Part shown: in pieces, positions 43,575 to 51,393 of the stretch
Layout of the letters: the number at the start of each line of letters is the position of its first letter
How positions within the stretch are numbered: position 1 is the first letter of the stretch
NCBI GenBank assembly: GCA_934644965.1
Contig: CAKUDG010000001.1
Coordinates: 124,001 to 188,000, forward strand
Source of the DNA: an uncultured Victivallales bacterium
Lineage (GTDB): Bacteria; Verrucomicrobiota; Lentisphaeria; Victivallales; UBA1829
Reading direction: 5' to 3'
Length of the DNA stretch: 64,000 bases
Notes under the pieces: model-generated
Told to the model about the DNA's origin: nothing
The model's input: the letters and a program-made list of their open reading frames with translations, nothing else
Databases searched by the model: none
Translations under genes and position numbers: made by a program

Positions 43575-45964
43575 GTCCGACTCCTTTCTTTTGAGAAATG
43601 AAGCGTGAAATGCAGAAGGGACCGATCCTCTTCCAGTTCGTTCATGAAGCGCACCGTGTAATCCGTTTTCCCCGGCTGTTTTCCCACATCGAGCTCAAGA
43701 AAGGAATAAAACGGGGTGTTGATGTAATACCTGTCTCCGCGGTGCAGACTCAGGATTGCGAGTTCCTTCTTCCCCGCTCCCAGCAGACGGCGGAGAGGGA
43801 ACCAGACCGATTCCGTACCGTTCCAGACAAAATCACACGGCTCCGGCAGAGTATCCATCGGGCCGTTTTTCCCGAGCCAGCAGAGATGCTCTCCCCGGCG
43901 ACTGTCCAGCAGCTCCAGACGGTTGTCATAGAGATCCTTCACCATGGACGCCTCATAGGCCAGAGGAATGTCCGGCATACGGATTCTGAGATACCAGTCA
44001 TAGGCCTCTCCGATTCCCTCCCGGTACCGTTTCTGAGTTTCCACTTCTTCCAGGTACCGGAGAACGGAGTCCGGATGTTCCGGATAGGGCGTTTCGTATT
44101 CCTCAAAGTCAAAATCCCCCAGGCAAATGGCGGCGACGCCTTTTGCTTCGAGGAGGAAATGCGTCTTCCCGTCAAACGGGACAGCTTTCCCCGGGGAAGA
44201 AACGCCGGGACAGCAGAGCCTCAGAAGCGCCTTCTCCGTGGAGAATCCGAGCGCCTGCCAGTCGACAAACGGATTCACTTTCACGCTCCGCTCCGAAAAG
44301 TTTGCATAAATGCACACGGCCTTTTCCGCGCTGAACATCAGGTAGTGCGAAATTTTTTCCTCTTTCGGGAAAATTCCGCTGCAGTTGTAATCACATCGGA
44401 CCGACAGATCCCTTTCACGGCGGAGAAGTCTCCACAATTTCCAGAGCGGACGGAACTGCACATCCGAAATTCCCGGAGCCGGCGGATGCGCCAGTGAAGA
44501 AGATGGAAATTCCACCCCGAGAGGCACATGCGGACTCTGCCCCGTTGCCGCAAGGAAAGGACGCATGACCGCCTGTCCGTATTCCGGGAATGCCGCTGTC
44601 CACATGGTCCCCGGACAAACCGCCGCCATGGAATAGAGCGAATGCTCCTCCCTGCTCCGGATCAGCAGACCGTGTTCTCCTTCTCCTGAGACGTATCCAT
44701 CCACGATTCCTCCGGTCATGCCGATGGCGGAGAAGAGCGGTCCGGTATGGGAGAAGAACAAGCCCTCCGGGCCCACGGTTTCCCGGATCCTGCGCAATGT
44801 CCGGTAATGACGCAGAAAATTGATTCTCCCCCCCTGGAAGGATTCATTCGGCGGAGTGATGCAGTGATAAGGACCGCCGTAATCCATATAAATTCCATCT
44901 TTGTTCACCTGCAGCAGTTTCGGAAACCAGGAGGCGGCATATTCCTGGACGGAGTCCTCATTGCCGCGGAGATACAGCATCAGACGGAGTCCGAGGGAAT
45001 GCGCGTACTCCACCATGTTCCGGAAACGTTCGGGATCATAAGGTTCTCCTCCGTTCTGCGGATCGAAGCGCCAGGCGTCATGAAGGATCAGCACATCTGC
45101 ACCAGCACGGGCGGCGGCTTCCACTGTATCCTGATCGGGGTAGCGTTTAGCGGTATCCATATAATGAAACATGGCCAGAGGCGGCTTGCTGCGGCGGCGC
45201 GGAGCGGGAGCAATGACGAAGCCCCAGGTGTTGCGCCACTGCCACGGACCGATTTCAGGAGTGCAGCAATGCTTCTGGAAGTTCCAGCGGATGACGGGAT
45301 CTTTGCCGGCCCAGCGGATGGAAGATTCATTTCCCGCGGAATAGGGGCCGGGAGTGTTGTCCGCCTCCATGAAGACTTCGACATAGCAGGAGGGCCCGCT
45401 TGCATCCTCTTCGGACCAGAGATTGAACCCAGCCATGGGAAGGATACCTTTTTCCGCGATTCTGTCGTCACCGCGCTGGAGTCCGCGTTCCGGGGCGGCG
45501 GTCTGGATGAGTCTTCCGTCGACTGTCCCGGGTCGGTAGTTCAAGTTCCAGCGCAGTCTGTCGAAGTGCCGGGTACTGAGTTCACATTTCAGTTCCAATT
45601 CTGCGATGGGCGGCATCTGGCAGGAATCGCTCATGAAAAAGGCATCGGTAAACAGGATGCCGTCATGGTAGACTTCATGATGGAGTGAAAGATGGAAACC
45701 TTCTTGTATTCTTCCGTTTTCCTGCCTCAGAGCAAGTTTCTGGAAGGAGAGAGTATTCCTGTCCTCTTCCTCCCAGCGGAAAACTGCGCTTTCCCCAGGA
45801 AGAAAAACGGGAACGAGAACCTCTCCGCTTCCCAGGACAATCCGCAGAGACAGGGGCGACTTCAGCAGGTTTTCCCTTTCAAATTCAATGGGAAGCAGAA
45901 GTGATTCAAGCATTCCGTCTCCGGAAAAGATAAATTCCGCGTGATTGGATTCAAAGACATACAT
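43571..45964 (-). CDS. Large cytoplasmic glycoside hydrolase-like protein (TIM barrel, DUF6259-like)
   Basis: The 797-residue protein starts MYVFESNHAEFIFSG. A beta-sandwich (about 1-270) precedes a TIM barrel beginning PLAMFHYMDTAKRYPD; the barrel includes ADVLILHDAWRFDPQNGG, LGLRLMLYLRG and YMDYGGPYHC, the last with a possible catalytic Asp. A C-terminal beta domain and a long tail follow. The layout resembles alpha-galactosidase-like and DUF6259-type hydrolases, but no family number is certain. No signal peptide is visible. ATG 45964 with AAAGGG about 11 bp upstream is used; the frame is open further but overlaps the divergent regulator. It is the first gene of the eight-gene operon. Confidence 0.75.
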   Translation of the reverse strand: MYVFESNHAEFIFSGDGMLESLLLPIEFERENLLKSPLSLRIVLGSGEVLVPVFLPGESAVFRWEEEDRNTLSFQKLALRQENGRIQEGFHLSLHHEVYHDGILFTDAFFMSDSCQMPPIAELELKCELSTRHFDRLRWNLNYRPGTVDGRLIQTAAPERGLQRGDDRIAEKGILPMAGFNLWSEEDASGPSCYVEVFMEADNTPGPYSAGNESSIRWAGKDPVIRWNFQKHCCTPEIGPWQWRNTWGFVIAPAPRRRSKPPLAMFHYMDTAKRYPDQDTVEAAARAGADVLILHDAWRFDPQNGGEPYDPERFRNMVEYAHSLGLRLMLYLRGNEDSVQEYAASWFPKLLQVNKDGIYMDYGGPYHCITPPNESFQGGRINFLRHYRTLRRIRETVGPEGLFFSHTGPLFSAIGMTGGIVDGYVSGEGEHGLLIRSREEHSLYSMAAVCPGTMWTAAFPEYGQAVMRPFLAATGQSPHVPLGVEFPSSSLAHPPAPGISDVQFRPLWKLWRLLRRERDLSVRCDYNCSGIFPKEEKISHYLMFSAEKAVCIYANFSERSVKVNPFVDWQALGFSTEKALLRLCCPGVSSPGKAVPFDGKTHFLLEAKGVAAICLGDFDFEEYETPYPEHPDSVLRYLEEVETQKRYREGIGEAYDWYLRIRMPDIPLAYEASMVKDLYDNRLELLDSRRGEHLCWLGKNGPMDTLPEPCDFVWNGTESVWFPLRRLLGAGKKELAILSLHRGDRYYINTPFYSFLELDVGKQPGKTDYTVRFMNELEEDRSLLHFTLHFSKERSRT

Positions 45965-46016
45965 GGCGGGAAACCCTTTCTTTACACTGTGAGCGGACGG
46001 CTTCGGAACTTTTATG

Positions 46017-46045
46017 AAAATAGTATCCCAATGGATTGGATTCAA
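46017..46045 (-). promoter_or_regulatory. Promoter of the eight-gene glycan operon
   Basis: On the minus strand TTGAAT (46045-46040), a 17-bp spacer and TATTTT (46022-46017). The imperfect hexamers are consistent with an activator-dependent promoter. Confidence 0.6.
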
Positions 46046-46051
46046 GAAAAT

Positions 46052-46084
46052 AAAAAGGTATATTTCTGCTAAAAACAGGTATAT
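46052..46084. promoter_or_regulatory. AraC-type operator: two direct repeats 21 bp apart
   Basis: AAAAAGGTATAT (46052-46063) and AAACAGGTATAT (46073-46084) match at 11 of 12 positions and are offset by exactly 21 bp, two helical turns, as in classical AraC half-sites. The inner repeat ends 6 bp from the -35 box of the minus-strand operon, and the outer one is 29 bp before the regulator's ATG. Confidence 0.7.
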
Positions 46085-46113
46085 GACGGTCCGAACGGAA
46101 AAGATTTCACAGG

Positions 46114-46971
46114 ATGAAAAAACTTTTATACTACTGGCATCTTTCATCACAGCATCCATTTGATTTCACGATGCAGTTTTTTGAGAAGGACATCTGTTTC
46201 TCCGAACCGGATCTGCACAGTGATATTCATTTGATCGCCGTTCTTTCCGGTTCTCTGCGCATCCGGAATGACAATGAGTTTCTTCAGCTGAGGCCCGGGA
46301 ATTTTGTTCTGACCGCCCCCTGGGTTCTGCATGGATCCAATACGATGACAGGGGGGACCCGACTCTTTGTGCTCACCATCGAAACAGCAGCTCTTCTTGA
46401 ACACATGCTCTGTCAGAAGGAAAGGCTCCTATCGCTCCTCTTCTGTCCGGAGGCGCTCAGGAAAAAGTGTCTGAGCAAATGCAGCCTTTCCCCCTTTGTG
46501 AAGAAACTCCTGCAGAGTTTTGAAACCTGTGAGCAGGAGGAGGAAACGATGCGGACCATGCGCCGATGGCTGGCAATTCAGACCTTTTTTGTTGATCTGC
46601 TCTCGGGACTGACCAATTCGGATTTCCCCGTTGTGTCCACGGAAAAATTCCGGAAAATCGAGCCAAGTCTGACACGGATTTCAGAAGGAAAGGCCTTGTC
46701 CGTTCACGAAGCGGCCGCTCTCTGCCGCCTCAGTGTCAGCTACTTCACTCATCTTTTCAAAGAGACAATGGGGGTTTCCTTTTCCGTCTATGAGATGCGC
46801 AGCAGGATGAATCATGCGGCAATCAGACTGCAGCAGGGAATTCCGGTCAAGGAAGCGGCGGAGGAGTTTTCCTTTTTTGACTCCAGTCATTTTTCAAAAA
46901 TTTTCATCCGTCAGTTCGGAATTTCTCCGGGCAGATTCAAGTCGGGGCGATATCCCCTGGATGAGGTCTGA
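46114..46971 (+). CDS. AraC-family transcriptional regulator (glycan operon)
   Basis: The 285-residue protein has an N-terminal cupin-like sensor domain (about 1-140; LRIRNDNEFLQLRPGNFVLTAP) and a C-terminal double helix-turn-helix. The first recognition helix lies in SVHEAAALCRLSVSYFTHLF and the second in VKEAAEEFSFFDSSHFSKIF, ending FGISPGRFKSGR, the family signature. It is divergent from the eight-gene operon, and two direct repeats with AraC spacing sit between them. It most likely activates that operon in response to a sugar released from the target glycan. The ligand is unknown. Confidence 0.93.
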   Translation: MKKLLYYWHLSSQHPFDFTMQFFEKDICFSEPDLHSDIHLIAVLSGSLRIRNDNEFLQLRPGNFVLTAPWVLHGSNTMTGGTRLFVLTIETAALLEHMLCQKERLLSLLFCPEALRKKCLSKCSLSPFVKKLLQSFETCEQEEETMRTMRRWLAIQTFFVDLLSGLTNSDFPVVSTEKFRKIEPSLTRISEGKALSVHEAAALCRLSVSYFTHLFKETMGVSFSVYEMRSRMNHAAIRLQQGIPVKEAAEEFSFFDSSHFSKIFIRQFGISPGRFKSGRYPLDEV

Positions 46972-47300
46972 AACAAGATCCCTCCCCCCCTGCCGGAGTT
47001 TCCCCTCGGGAGAGGCTCGGAGAAAAAAGCCTTCTCCCCTCTGGAAAAGAAATTCTTTTCACGCCGGAGATCTTTCTTTTCCCCTGTCCTCTCTGGGAAA
47101 AAGGCCGGACTTCTCCTCCCAGAAGAACACAAGAGTTCTTTCTGCCGGAAACAAACTTCTGATTCGCATAACTCTTCAGAATCAAAATGGCAGCTGCCAT
47201 AGGTGGAGAGTGAAGAGGATCTCAACAGGTTTTCCGTTGTTCCCCCTGCCGTCGTCGCGGAAAGGGCATCGGAATGGGAGGCATGACAAACGCATCTGAT
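46972..47300. other. Spacer between the AraC gene and tRNA-Ser
   Basis: No gene was recognised in these 329 bp. A C-rich block (46980-47010) and the palindrome ATGGCAGCTGCCAT (47187-47200) stand out. On the minus strand the palindrome is followed by TTTT and could weakly end the tRNA transcript. Confidence 0.5.
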
Positions 47301-47388
47301 TGGCGGAGAGAAAGGGATTCGAACCCTTGGAGGCTTGCGCCTCTGCGGTTTTCAAGACCGCCGCCTTAAACCACTCGACCATCTCTCC
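47301..47388 (-). tRNA. tRNA-Ser(UGA), CCA encoded
   Basis: The minus strand reads GGAGAGA at the 5' end and TCTCTCC at the 3' end of the acceptor stem. It has a D-arm with GAGTGGTTTAAGGC, an anticodon loop CTTGAAA giving anticodon UGA, a long variable arm (GAGGCGCAAGCCTC) typical of type II tRNAs, and the T-loop GGTTCGAATCC. The discriminator is G, followed by an encoded CCA (47303-47301). It decodes UCA and, by wobble, other UCN codons. Confidence 0.96.
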
Positions 47389-47423
47389 GAACCTTGTTGC
47401 CTCCCGTCCAAAAGGCACTCTTT

Positions 47424-47452
47424 ATTGTAGCACAAATTCTCTCTTTTTGCAA
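47424..47452 (-). promoter_or_regulatory. Promoter of tRNA-Ser
   Basis: On the minus strand TTGCAA (47452-47447), a 17-bp spacer and TACAAT (47429-47424), 36 bp upstream of the mature tRNA 5' end. Confidence 0.8.
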
Positions 47453-47600
47453 GGAACGCTCTCAAAAATTCCCCTTTTCTCCGGCTCTCCTCCTCTCTCC
47501 TCACTCCTCTCCCCTCCCATTCCTCAGCACCCAGGCCTTCCCTCACAATCCTTTTCCTCCACCTTCCCATGCGATTTCATAAAATCCTCACGGAAAGAGC

Positions 47601-47629
47601 TTGAAAAATGAAGAATATTTGGTTATATT
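47601..47629 (+). promoter_or_regulatory. Promoter and overlapping operator of the arsR-like operon
   Basis: TTGAAA (47601-47606), a 17-bp spacer and TATATT (47624-47629). The inverted repeat AATAT-N6-ATATT (47614-47629) covers the -10 box, a fitting place for self-repression by the ArsR-family protein. Confidence 0.75.
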
Positions 47630-47650
47630 GCAAAATAACGGAGTGTAATC

Positions 47651-47962
47651 ATGAAAAAATACAGCAGAGAAAACGCCGCCGGACCGGCCAGGAAATTCAA
47701 GGCTCTGGGACATCCCGTCCGACTCTGGATTGCAGAACAGCTCCTGGAGGAAGAACATTGCGTCCATGAATTCGTCGAACAGACGGATCTGGATTTTTCC
47801 ACAATTTCCCAGCACTTGAATGCACTGAAGGATGCCGGTGTCCTCGCGGATGAAAAACGCGGAAAACATGTTTTCTACCGATTGAAATGCGAATGCGTCC
47901 GGAAATTTCTTGAATGCGTCGCCGAACATCAGGCCAAAGGACAATGCCGTAACGCGGAATGA
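47651..47962 (+). CDS. ArsR/SmtB-family winged-helix repressor
   Basis: The 103-residue protein has the compact ArsR fold: FKALGHPVRLWIAEQLLE, recognition region DLDFSTISQHLNALKDAGVL, then the beta wing KRGKHVFYRLK. Cys residues (ECVRKFLECV and QCRN near the end, plus HCVHEF at the start of helix 3) could form a thiol or metal sensor. Given the neighbouring persulfide/CoA-disulfide fusion protein, sensing of sulfur species such as persulfide or polysulfide is plausible, as in SqrR and BigR; this is inference. Its stop overlaps an in-frame ATG of the next gene, though that gene probably starts later. Confidence 0.92.
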   Translation: MKKYSRENAAGPARKFKALGHPVRLWIAEQLLEEEHCVHEFVEQTDLDFSTISQHLNALKDAGVLADEKRGKHVFYRLKCECVRKFLECVAEHQAKGQCRNAE

Positions 47963-48099
47963 AAACAGATAGACAAGCGGACAGAGAGGAAATGGATCCG
48001 CAGTCTGCTGTTTCCCAAATTCATTTTCAAGAAGACACGAATCACAATCACTCAGACGGGATTTCAATTTTTTCATCCATAACGGGGGAAAGGAAACAT

Positions 48100-50667
48100 A
48101 TGAAAACAGTCATCATCGGCGGCGTGGCGGCAGGAGCCGGCGCGGCGGCGCGTCTGCGCCGGCTGGACGAACAGAGGGAAATCATCCTGATTGAACGGGG
48201 AAAGTCCATTTCCTATGCCAACTGCGGACTGCCCTATCATCTGGGCGGAGTCATCCCGGACAGGGAAAGGCTTCTGGTCATCCAGCCGGAAAAATTCGCT
48301 GCCCGTTTCCGCGTGGATGTCAGGACGGAGCACGAGGTCCTGGAGATCGACAGGAAGCAGAAGCTCCTGAAAATCCGCAGCTCAGACGGCACGGAATATA
48401 CAGAGTCCTATGACAAACTTCTGCTCGCCACCGGCTCGGTACCCGTCGATGACGGAACTTTCAGCGGGAAAGAGAATCCGCGCGTTCTGCATCTCTGGAC
48501 CCTTGCCGACATGGACCGCGTAATGGAACGTCTCAAGGAGGGGGCCAAACGAGCCATTATCGTCGGGGCAGGCTTTGTCGGGCTGGAAACGGCGGAGAAT
48601 CTGAAGGCGCGGGGGCTGGAAGTCACCATTCTCCAGCGCGGGAACCATGTGCTGCCGACCCTCGATCCGGAAATGGCGTCGAGCCTGACAGAGGAACTTC
48701 TGCATGCCGGGATCCAGATCCGTTTCGGATGCAAGGTGCGCCGTTATCAGGATCTGGGGAATTCCGTCAGGGTGGAACTGGAGAATCCGGAAGGGGAAAG
48801 CCTCGAAGCGGATCTGGTCATTGTTTCCACAGGGGTGCGTCCGAATTCGGATCTTGCGAAAAAGGCGGGGCTCGCGTGCGGAGAACGGGGGCATGTCTCC
48901 GTGGACGAGCATCTCAGAACTTCGGATCCGGACATCTATGCGGCGGGAGACGTGGTGGAAATCACGGATTCTCTTTCCGGGGAGAAGACAGCCGTCCCAC
49001 TGGCCGGCCCCGCGAACAGACAGGGCAGAATCGCCGCCGACAATCTCGCCGGAATCACGGACTCGGTCTACCGCAGAAGTCTCGGTACAAGCACACTCAA
49101 GGCGGGACGCCTGACCGCAGCGTCCGTCGGGATCACCGAGACCCGTCTGAAAGCCATGGGGAGGCCTTTCCGGAAAATCTATCTGCACCCCTCCTCGAAC
49201 GCATCCTACTACCCCGGAGCGGCACGGCTCGACATCAAGCTGATCTTTGAGGAAGACGGCAGCATCCTCGGGGCCCAGATCGTCGGGATGAAAGGCGCAG
49301 ACAAACGCATCGACGCCATCGCGCAGGCCATGAGAAACGGTCTCAAAGCGCCTCAGCTCGGAGAGCTCGAGCTTGCGTATGCGCCGCCTTACAATTCTGC
49401 CAAAGATCCCGTCAATTTCGCGGGATTCATCGCGGAAAACGTCCTCACCGGACGAAGCGACGTCGTCTACCCGGACAGCATCCCCGGAGACGCCCTGATC
49501 CTGGATGTCCGCGAACCGGAGGAAAACGCTCTTGGAACTCTCCCCGGAGCGATCAACATCCCGCTCGAACAGCTCCGGGACAGACTCGGAGAACTGGATG
49601 CCGCCCGCCTGACCGTCACCTTCTGTCAGGTCGGACTCCGCGGCTATCTCGCCGAACGCATTCTGAAACAGCACGGCTTCCGTGCAGCCAACCTCTCCGG
49701 AGGATGGATCACCTGGAAAATGTTCCATCCGGAAAAATCCCTCCCCTCACAGATCTCACTGCCCTCACAGCCGCAGTCTTCCCCCGCTCTCCGCGGGAAA
49801 TCCGGAGTCGCTCCGGAACCGCATGAAGGGGAAAAAGAAGGAGTCACGGAGGGGAGTTCCGTCTCCCGTACAGAAGTGCTCACGCTTGACGTACGCAGTC
49901 TGCCCTGTCCCGGACCTGTGGTGAAACTGAAAGCCGCCATGAACGGAAGCGCTCCGGGAACCGCCGTTCACGTGCTGGCCTCCCCCTCTTTTGAAGGCGA
50001 TCTGATTCAATGGGCGAAAAGCGGAAATTTTGAACTCAGAAATCTGCTCAGAAAAGAGGAATGGATGGAAGCGGATGTATTGAAGCCTCTCGCCGGAGAT
50101 TCCTCCTCCGGGAACGGATCCGGAGCTCCGTACGGAAATCCGGTCGGAGAAGGCTCCTCCGGAGTCAGCTGCCGCATGCCCGGAAGGAAAGCCCCCGCTC
50201 AGTCTGCGGCGATTGTCCTTTTCAGCAACGATTACGACAAGGCCATGGCTGCCATGATTCTTGCCAACGCGTTTGCAGCCGCCGGGATGAAAGTCGGAGT
50301 CTTCTTCACTTTCTGGGGACTCTCCGTGCTGAGGAAAAATCCGGAACCTCCGCTCAGAAAAACTCTCATGGGGAAACTCTTCGGATTCATGCTGCCGTGC
50401 GGAGCGGAAAAACTGGCACTCTCAAAAATGAATATGATGGGGTTCGGAACCCAGATGATGAAAGATCTCATGAAACAGAAAAAGGTCATGAGTCTTCCGG
50501 AGCTGATCCGTTCCGCACGGGAATCCGGAGTGCGTTTCATCGCCTGCGAAATGGCCATGGACGTCATGGGAATTTCCAGAGAGGAACTGATCGAAGTCGA
50601 TGAAGTTGCGGGAGCTGCCACGTTTGCCGCCCTTGCAGGAGAAAACGGACCCACACTCTTCATCTGA
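48100..50667 (+). CDS. CoA-disulfide reductase / rhodanese / TusA / DsrE four-domain fusion
   Basis: The 855-residue protein carries four sulfur-transfer modules. Residues 1-450 are a CoA-disulfide reductase-type flavoprotein: FAD motif VIIGGVAAGAGAAARLRR, active Cys42 in SYANCGLPYHLGG and NAD motif IIVGAGFVGLETAENL. Residues about 460-560 are a rhodanese domain with Cys509 in TFCQVGLRGY. Residues about 590-665 are TusA-like with the CPGP motif (Cys603). Residues about 700-855 are a DsrE/DsrF/DrsH-like domain (LFSNDYDKAMAAMILANAF). Together these suggest handling of persulfide or polysulfide sulfur with NAD(P)H. ATG 48100 has GGGGGAAAGGA upstream. It is in one operon with the ArsR-like regulator. 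Confidence 0.93.
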   Translation: MKTVIIGGVAAGAGAAARLRRLDEQREIILIERGKSISYANCGLPYHLGGVIPDRERLLVIQPEKFAARFRVDVRTEHEVLEIDRKQKLLKIRSSDGTEYTESYDKLLLATGSVPVDDGTFSGKENPRVLHLWTLADMDRVMERLKEGAKRAIIVGAGFVGLETAENLKARGLEVTILQRGNHVLPTLDPEMASSLTEELLHAGIQIRFGCKVRRYQDLGNSVRVELENPEGESLEADLVIVSTGVRPNSDLAKKAGLACGERGHVSVDEHLRTSDPDIYAAGDVVEITDSLSGEKTAVPLAGPANRQGRIAADNLAGITDSVYRRSLGTSTLKAGRLTAASVGITETRLKAMGRPFRKIYLHPSSNASYYPGAARLDIKLIFEEDGSILGAQIVGMKGADKRIDAIAQAMRNGLKAPQLGELELAYAPPYNSAKDPVNFAGFIAENVLTGRSDVVYPDSIPGDALILDVREPEENALGTLPGAINIPLEQLRDRLGELDAARLTVTFCQVGLRGYLAERILKQHGFRAANLSGGWITWKMFHPEKSLPSQISLPSQPQSSPALRGKSGVAPEPHEGEKEGVTEGSSVSRTEVLTLDVRSLPCPGPVVKLKAAMNGSAPGTAVHVLASPSFEGDLIQWAKSGNFELRNLLRKEEWMEADVLKPLAGDSSSGNGSGAPYGNPVGEGSSGVSCRMPGRKAPAQSAAIVLFSNDYDKAMAAMILANAFAAAGMKVGVFFTFWGLSVLRKNPEPPLRKTLMGKLFGFMLPCGAEKLALSKMNMMGFGTQMMKDLMKQKKVMSLPELIRSARESGVRFIACEMAMDVMGISREELIEVDEVAGAATFAALAGENGPTLFI

Positions 50668-50964
50668 TCGTCCGCCGGATTGAAAAACAAAGGAAAACGG
50701 AAGAAATCATGCGGATCACGAATCTCATGAAAACTCATGAAAACATCATCCGCTCATGCCTCTCAGGCCGCTCATACGGTTTATGCGGCTCATGGAGCTT
50801 ATTATGGGTGTGGTGGGACAGGGGGAACTCCCCGCCATTGCCCCGCATGCCGCCGGGGGGGGAAAAAAAGAAGAGTATTTCGCCCGGTTCCTGATGGACG
50901 GAAACGAATTCTTTATTGAGAACTCAAATAGAAAACAAACATCACAAGAAAGGAGAATCATCTC

Positions 50965-51393
50965 ATGAAAATCGCGGTCACCTGTGAAAACGACGAAGTA
51001 TTCCAGCATTTCGGGCATACCCCGGAATTCGCCATCTTCACTGCGGAGGGAGGAAAAATCCTGGAGGAAAAACGTCTTTCCTCCGGCGATTCCGGACACG
51101 GCGCACTCGCCACACTCCTTGCCACTGAAGAAATCGACGTTCTGATCTGCGGAGGCATCGGCGGCGGAGCCATCAACGCACTCACTCAGCTTGGCATCCA
51201 GGTCGTCGGCGGAGCCGAAGGATCCGTCCGCGAGGCCGCACAGGCCTTCCTGGACGGCTCTCTCAAAGCCCGCTCAGACTTCCGCTGCAATCATCACCAC
51301 CATGGCGGAGAAGGTGAAGAGGGGTCGGGTTCCCACAACTGCGGCAATCACACCAACAACTGCGGCAATCACACCCACAGATGCGGAGGCTGA
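50965..51393 (+). CDS. NifX/NifB-type (dinitrogenase cofactor-binding domain) protein with Cys/His-rich tail
   Basis: The 142-residue protein has the NifX/NafY-like fold, KIAVTCENDEVFQHFGHTPEFAIF through IDVLICGGIGGGAINALTQLGI. This domain binds Fe-S or iron-molybdenum cofactor precursors in nitrogenase systems, but free-standing copies are common in anaerobes that do not fix nitrogen. The last 35 residues are metal-ligand rich: CNHHHHGG, then NCGNHTN and NCGNHTH repeats (7-residue period, encoded by a 21-bp tandem repeat). That suggests metal storage or delivery. AAAGGAG precedes ATG 50965. It follows the sulfur-transfer fusion gene by about 300 bp on the same strand. Confidence 0.88.
   Translation: MKIAVTCENDEVFQHFGHTPEFAIFTAEGGKILEEKRLSSGDSGHGALATLLATEEIDVLICGGIGGGAINALTQLGIQVVGGAEGSVREAAQAFLDGSLKARSDFRCNHHHHGGEGEEGSGSHNCGNHTNNCGNHTHRCGG
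51337..51375. repeat. 21-bp in-frame tandem repeat encoding Cys/His ligands
   Basis: AACTGCGGCAATCACACC occurs twice with a 21-bp period (51337-51354 and 51358-51375). It encodes Asn-Cys-Gly-Asn-His-Thr units in the NifX-like tail. Confidence 0.85.

Noticed and set aside
47187..47200. Palindrome ATGGCAGCTGCCAT as a firm terminator for tRNA-Ser
   Set aside because: The stem would have only five pairs with a four-base loop, and only TTTT follows; noted in the spacer but not called.
47959..48099. N-terminal extension of the sulfur-transfer fusion starting at ATG 47959
   Set aside because: The extension is hydrophilic and unlike the family, whereas ATG 48100 starts exactly at the FAD-binding strand with a strong ribosome binding site.
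50668..50964. Short overlapping plus-strand open frames before the NifX-like gene
   Set aside because: Three overlapping frames are open, none has conserved-looking composition, and no frame stands out by start signal. The run of G residues near 50856 also makes frame assignment unsafe.
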